A DNA stretch of 5,896 bases from Candidatus Izemoplasmatales bacterium (GTDB lineage: Bacteria; Bacillota_I; Bacilli_A; Izemoplasmatales; Hujiaoplasmataceae), in NCBI GenBank assembly GCA_028707415.1, contig JAQWBC010000073.1:1-5896 (forward strand), written 5' to 3'. Position numbers and translations under genes: made by a program. Of this stretch, positions 4,954 through 5,896 are shown piece by piece. Under the pieces are notes generated by a model. The model did not search any database and was not told the DNA's origin. It saw only the letters and a list, made by a program, of their open reading frames with translations. The first letter of the stretch is position 1; every line of letters starts with the position of its first letter.

Positions 4954-5800
4954 TAAGTATAATCCCAAAACGATTGAAGATAAAAAGAACGCTATTAAAG
5001 AAGTTTTACAAGAAGTTGTTTTAGCGGGATTTTCTAAAACTGACTTCTTTACACACGCCGCTTTTTATGGTGGAACAGCTCTAAGGATATTTTATGGCAT
5101 GGATCGGTTTAGTGAAGATTTGGATTTTTCGTTGCTAGTTGCTGACGATACTTTCGATATCAATAAATATTTTAAACCAATCAGTGATATTGTAAAATCT
5201 CTCGGGCTAAATTTTGAAGTATCAAAAATAGAGAAAGCAAACGATTCGAACATTGATTCTGCATTTATTAAAGGTAATACAAAAGAAACATTAATAACTA
5301 TTTATCCAAATTCGTCAGATTCTAGTCAAATCATTCATAATGAGAAAATCATTATCAAATTTGAAGTTGATGTTAATCAGCCCATGCACGCTACTACTGA
5401 AATTAAGTATCGTTTATTACCTTTTCCTTACCAAGTTAGGGTTTATGACCAAAAGTCTTTGTTTGCAGGTAAAATTCATGCAGTGATTTCTAGAAGTTGG
5501 AAAAACCGTGTAAAGGGTAGAGACTTATATGACTATGTTTATTATTTAAGTTTAGATGCGAAAGTGAATCTAAAACATTTAGAAGCAAGACTTAAACAAA
5601 CAAAAAGCATAGATGATGATGTCGTATTAACTAGAAAGATGCTAATCGAAATTTTAGAAAAAAGATTTGATAATATTGACTTTGAAATAGCAAAATCCGA
5701 TATAAGCCCCTTTATTAAGGATCAAAGTAGCCTCGACATATGGAACAGTGATTTTTTTAAATCCATTACTAGTGCTATAATAGTTGATTTAGAAGGATAG
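4928..5800 (+). CDS. abiEii: AbiEii/AbiGii-family nucleotidyltransferase toxin
   Basis: This 290-aa protein is of the DNA polymerase beta-like nucleotidyltransferase superfamily and acts as the toxin partner of AbiEi. The signature is present: GGTALRI (48-54) followed by RFSEDLDFSLL (60-70), giving the paired metal-binding Asp64 and Asp66. KFEVDV (144-149) supplies the probable third acidic residue. AGKIHAVISR (180-189) and KGRDLYDYVYYL (196-207) carry the conserved Lys182 and the R-D-x-x-D pattern (198-202) of this family. Known homologues use GTP or other NTPs; MenT relatives modify tRNA. The substrate here cannot be read from sequence. The ATG at 4928 lies inside abiEi and has only a weak GTGAG (4916-4920) upstream, so translation is probably coupled to the antitoxin. 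A second in-frame ATG at 4946 is possible. No catalytic residue seems lost, so the toxin is likely active. Confidence 0.93.
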   Translation: MTIIQQMVNKYNPKTIEDKKNAIKEVLQEVVLAGFSKTDFFTHAAFYGGTALRIFYGMDRFSEDLDFSLLVADDTFDINKYFKPISDIVKSLGLNFEVSKIEKANDSNIDSAFIKGNTKETLITIYPNSSDSSQIIHNEKIIIKFEVDVNQPMHATTEIKYRLLPFPYQVRVYDQKSLFAGKIHAVISRSWKNRVKGRDLYDYVYYLSLDAKVNLKHLEARLKQTKSIDDDVVLTRKMLIEILEKRFDNIDFEIAKSDISPFIKDQSSLDIWNSDFFKSITSAIIVDLEG

Positions 5801-5802
5801 AT

Positions 5803-5896
5803 ATGATTAAACCAATACAATTAAATAGAGGTGAAAAAGTAGCTATTGTAAGTCTATCATCAGGGATTTTAGGAGAACAAGAGGTTAAACACCAAT
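5803..5896 (+). CDS. Probable S66-family peptidase (LD-carboxypeptidase/MccF-like), N-terminal fragment
   Basis: ATG at 5803 opens a frame that runs to the window edge (31 codons). It starts MIKPIQLNRGEKVAIVSLSS and continues GILGEQEVKHQ. The pattern KPxxLxxGxKVAIVSxSSG, with the first beta strand ending in SSG, is the conserved N-terminus of S66 serine peptidases. The family includes LD-carboxypeptidases, which trim murein peptides, and MccF, which inactivates the peptide-nucleotide antibiotic microcin C. The catalytic Ser, Glu and His lie beyond the window, so the subfamily is undecided. AAGGA (5793-5797) lies 5 nt before the ATG within the end of abiEii, and only 2 bp separate the two genes, so co-transcription with abiE is likely. 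Confidence 0.7.
   Translation, partial: MIKPIQLNRGEKVAIVSLSSGILGEQEVKHQ

Overview
The window looks like a piece of a low-GC Bacillota or Mycoplasmatota chromosome. It is AT-rich with strong GGAGG-type ribosome binding sites, a Gram-positive-style lipoprotein with a Thr/Pro-rich tether, and a RumA-type uracil methyltransferase. UGA appears to be a stop: the methyltransferase ends at TGA right after its conserved C-terminus, and Trp is written TGG. I cannot name the genus.

Layout: (1) 1-590, minus strand: the N-terminal 196 codons of a secreted lipoprotein whose globular part resembles the start of an M6 (immune inhibitor A-like) metalloprotease domain. (2) 591-695: a short divergent promoter region holding a perfect 8-bp inverted repeat. 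(3) 696-2024, plus strand: a complete 23S rRNA m5U methyltransferase (RlmD/RumA family) with all key residues, followed by a clear intrinsic terminator. (4) 2129-2610: a gene-free stretch with several inverted repeats. (5) 2611-3831: a complete AAA+ ATPase of the DUF4143 class. (6) 3832-4341: mostly gene-free, but 4012-4065 encodes the last ~17 residues of a second RlmD-like protein, followed by its own terminator-like hairpin. (7) 4342-5800: a complete AbiE-type (type IV) toxin-antitoxin pair behind a good promoter. (8) 5803-end: the first 31 codons of a probable S66-family (LD-carboxypeptidase/MccF-like) peptidase, 2 bp after the toxin gene.

The most notable structure is the repeated rlmD 3' end. 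The intact gene end (1989-2021) and a second copy (4024-4056) match at 27 of 33 positions without gaps, and they bracket the DUF4143 ATPase. All but one of the differences are synonymous, so the second copy comes from a real coding sequence. This is the pattern expected when a mobile element integrates at the 3' end of rumA/rlmD, a known integration target in Gram-positive bacteria. It could also be the stump of a lost paralogue. No integrase is visible here. With AbiE directly downstream, the 2.0-5.9 kb part reads as an accessory, defence-associated hotspot next to a housekeeping gene. The component families are all known. Nothing seen proves a new system; the association of ATPase, AbiE and S66 peptidase beside a duplicated rlmD end is the part to test.
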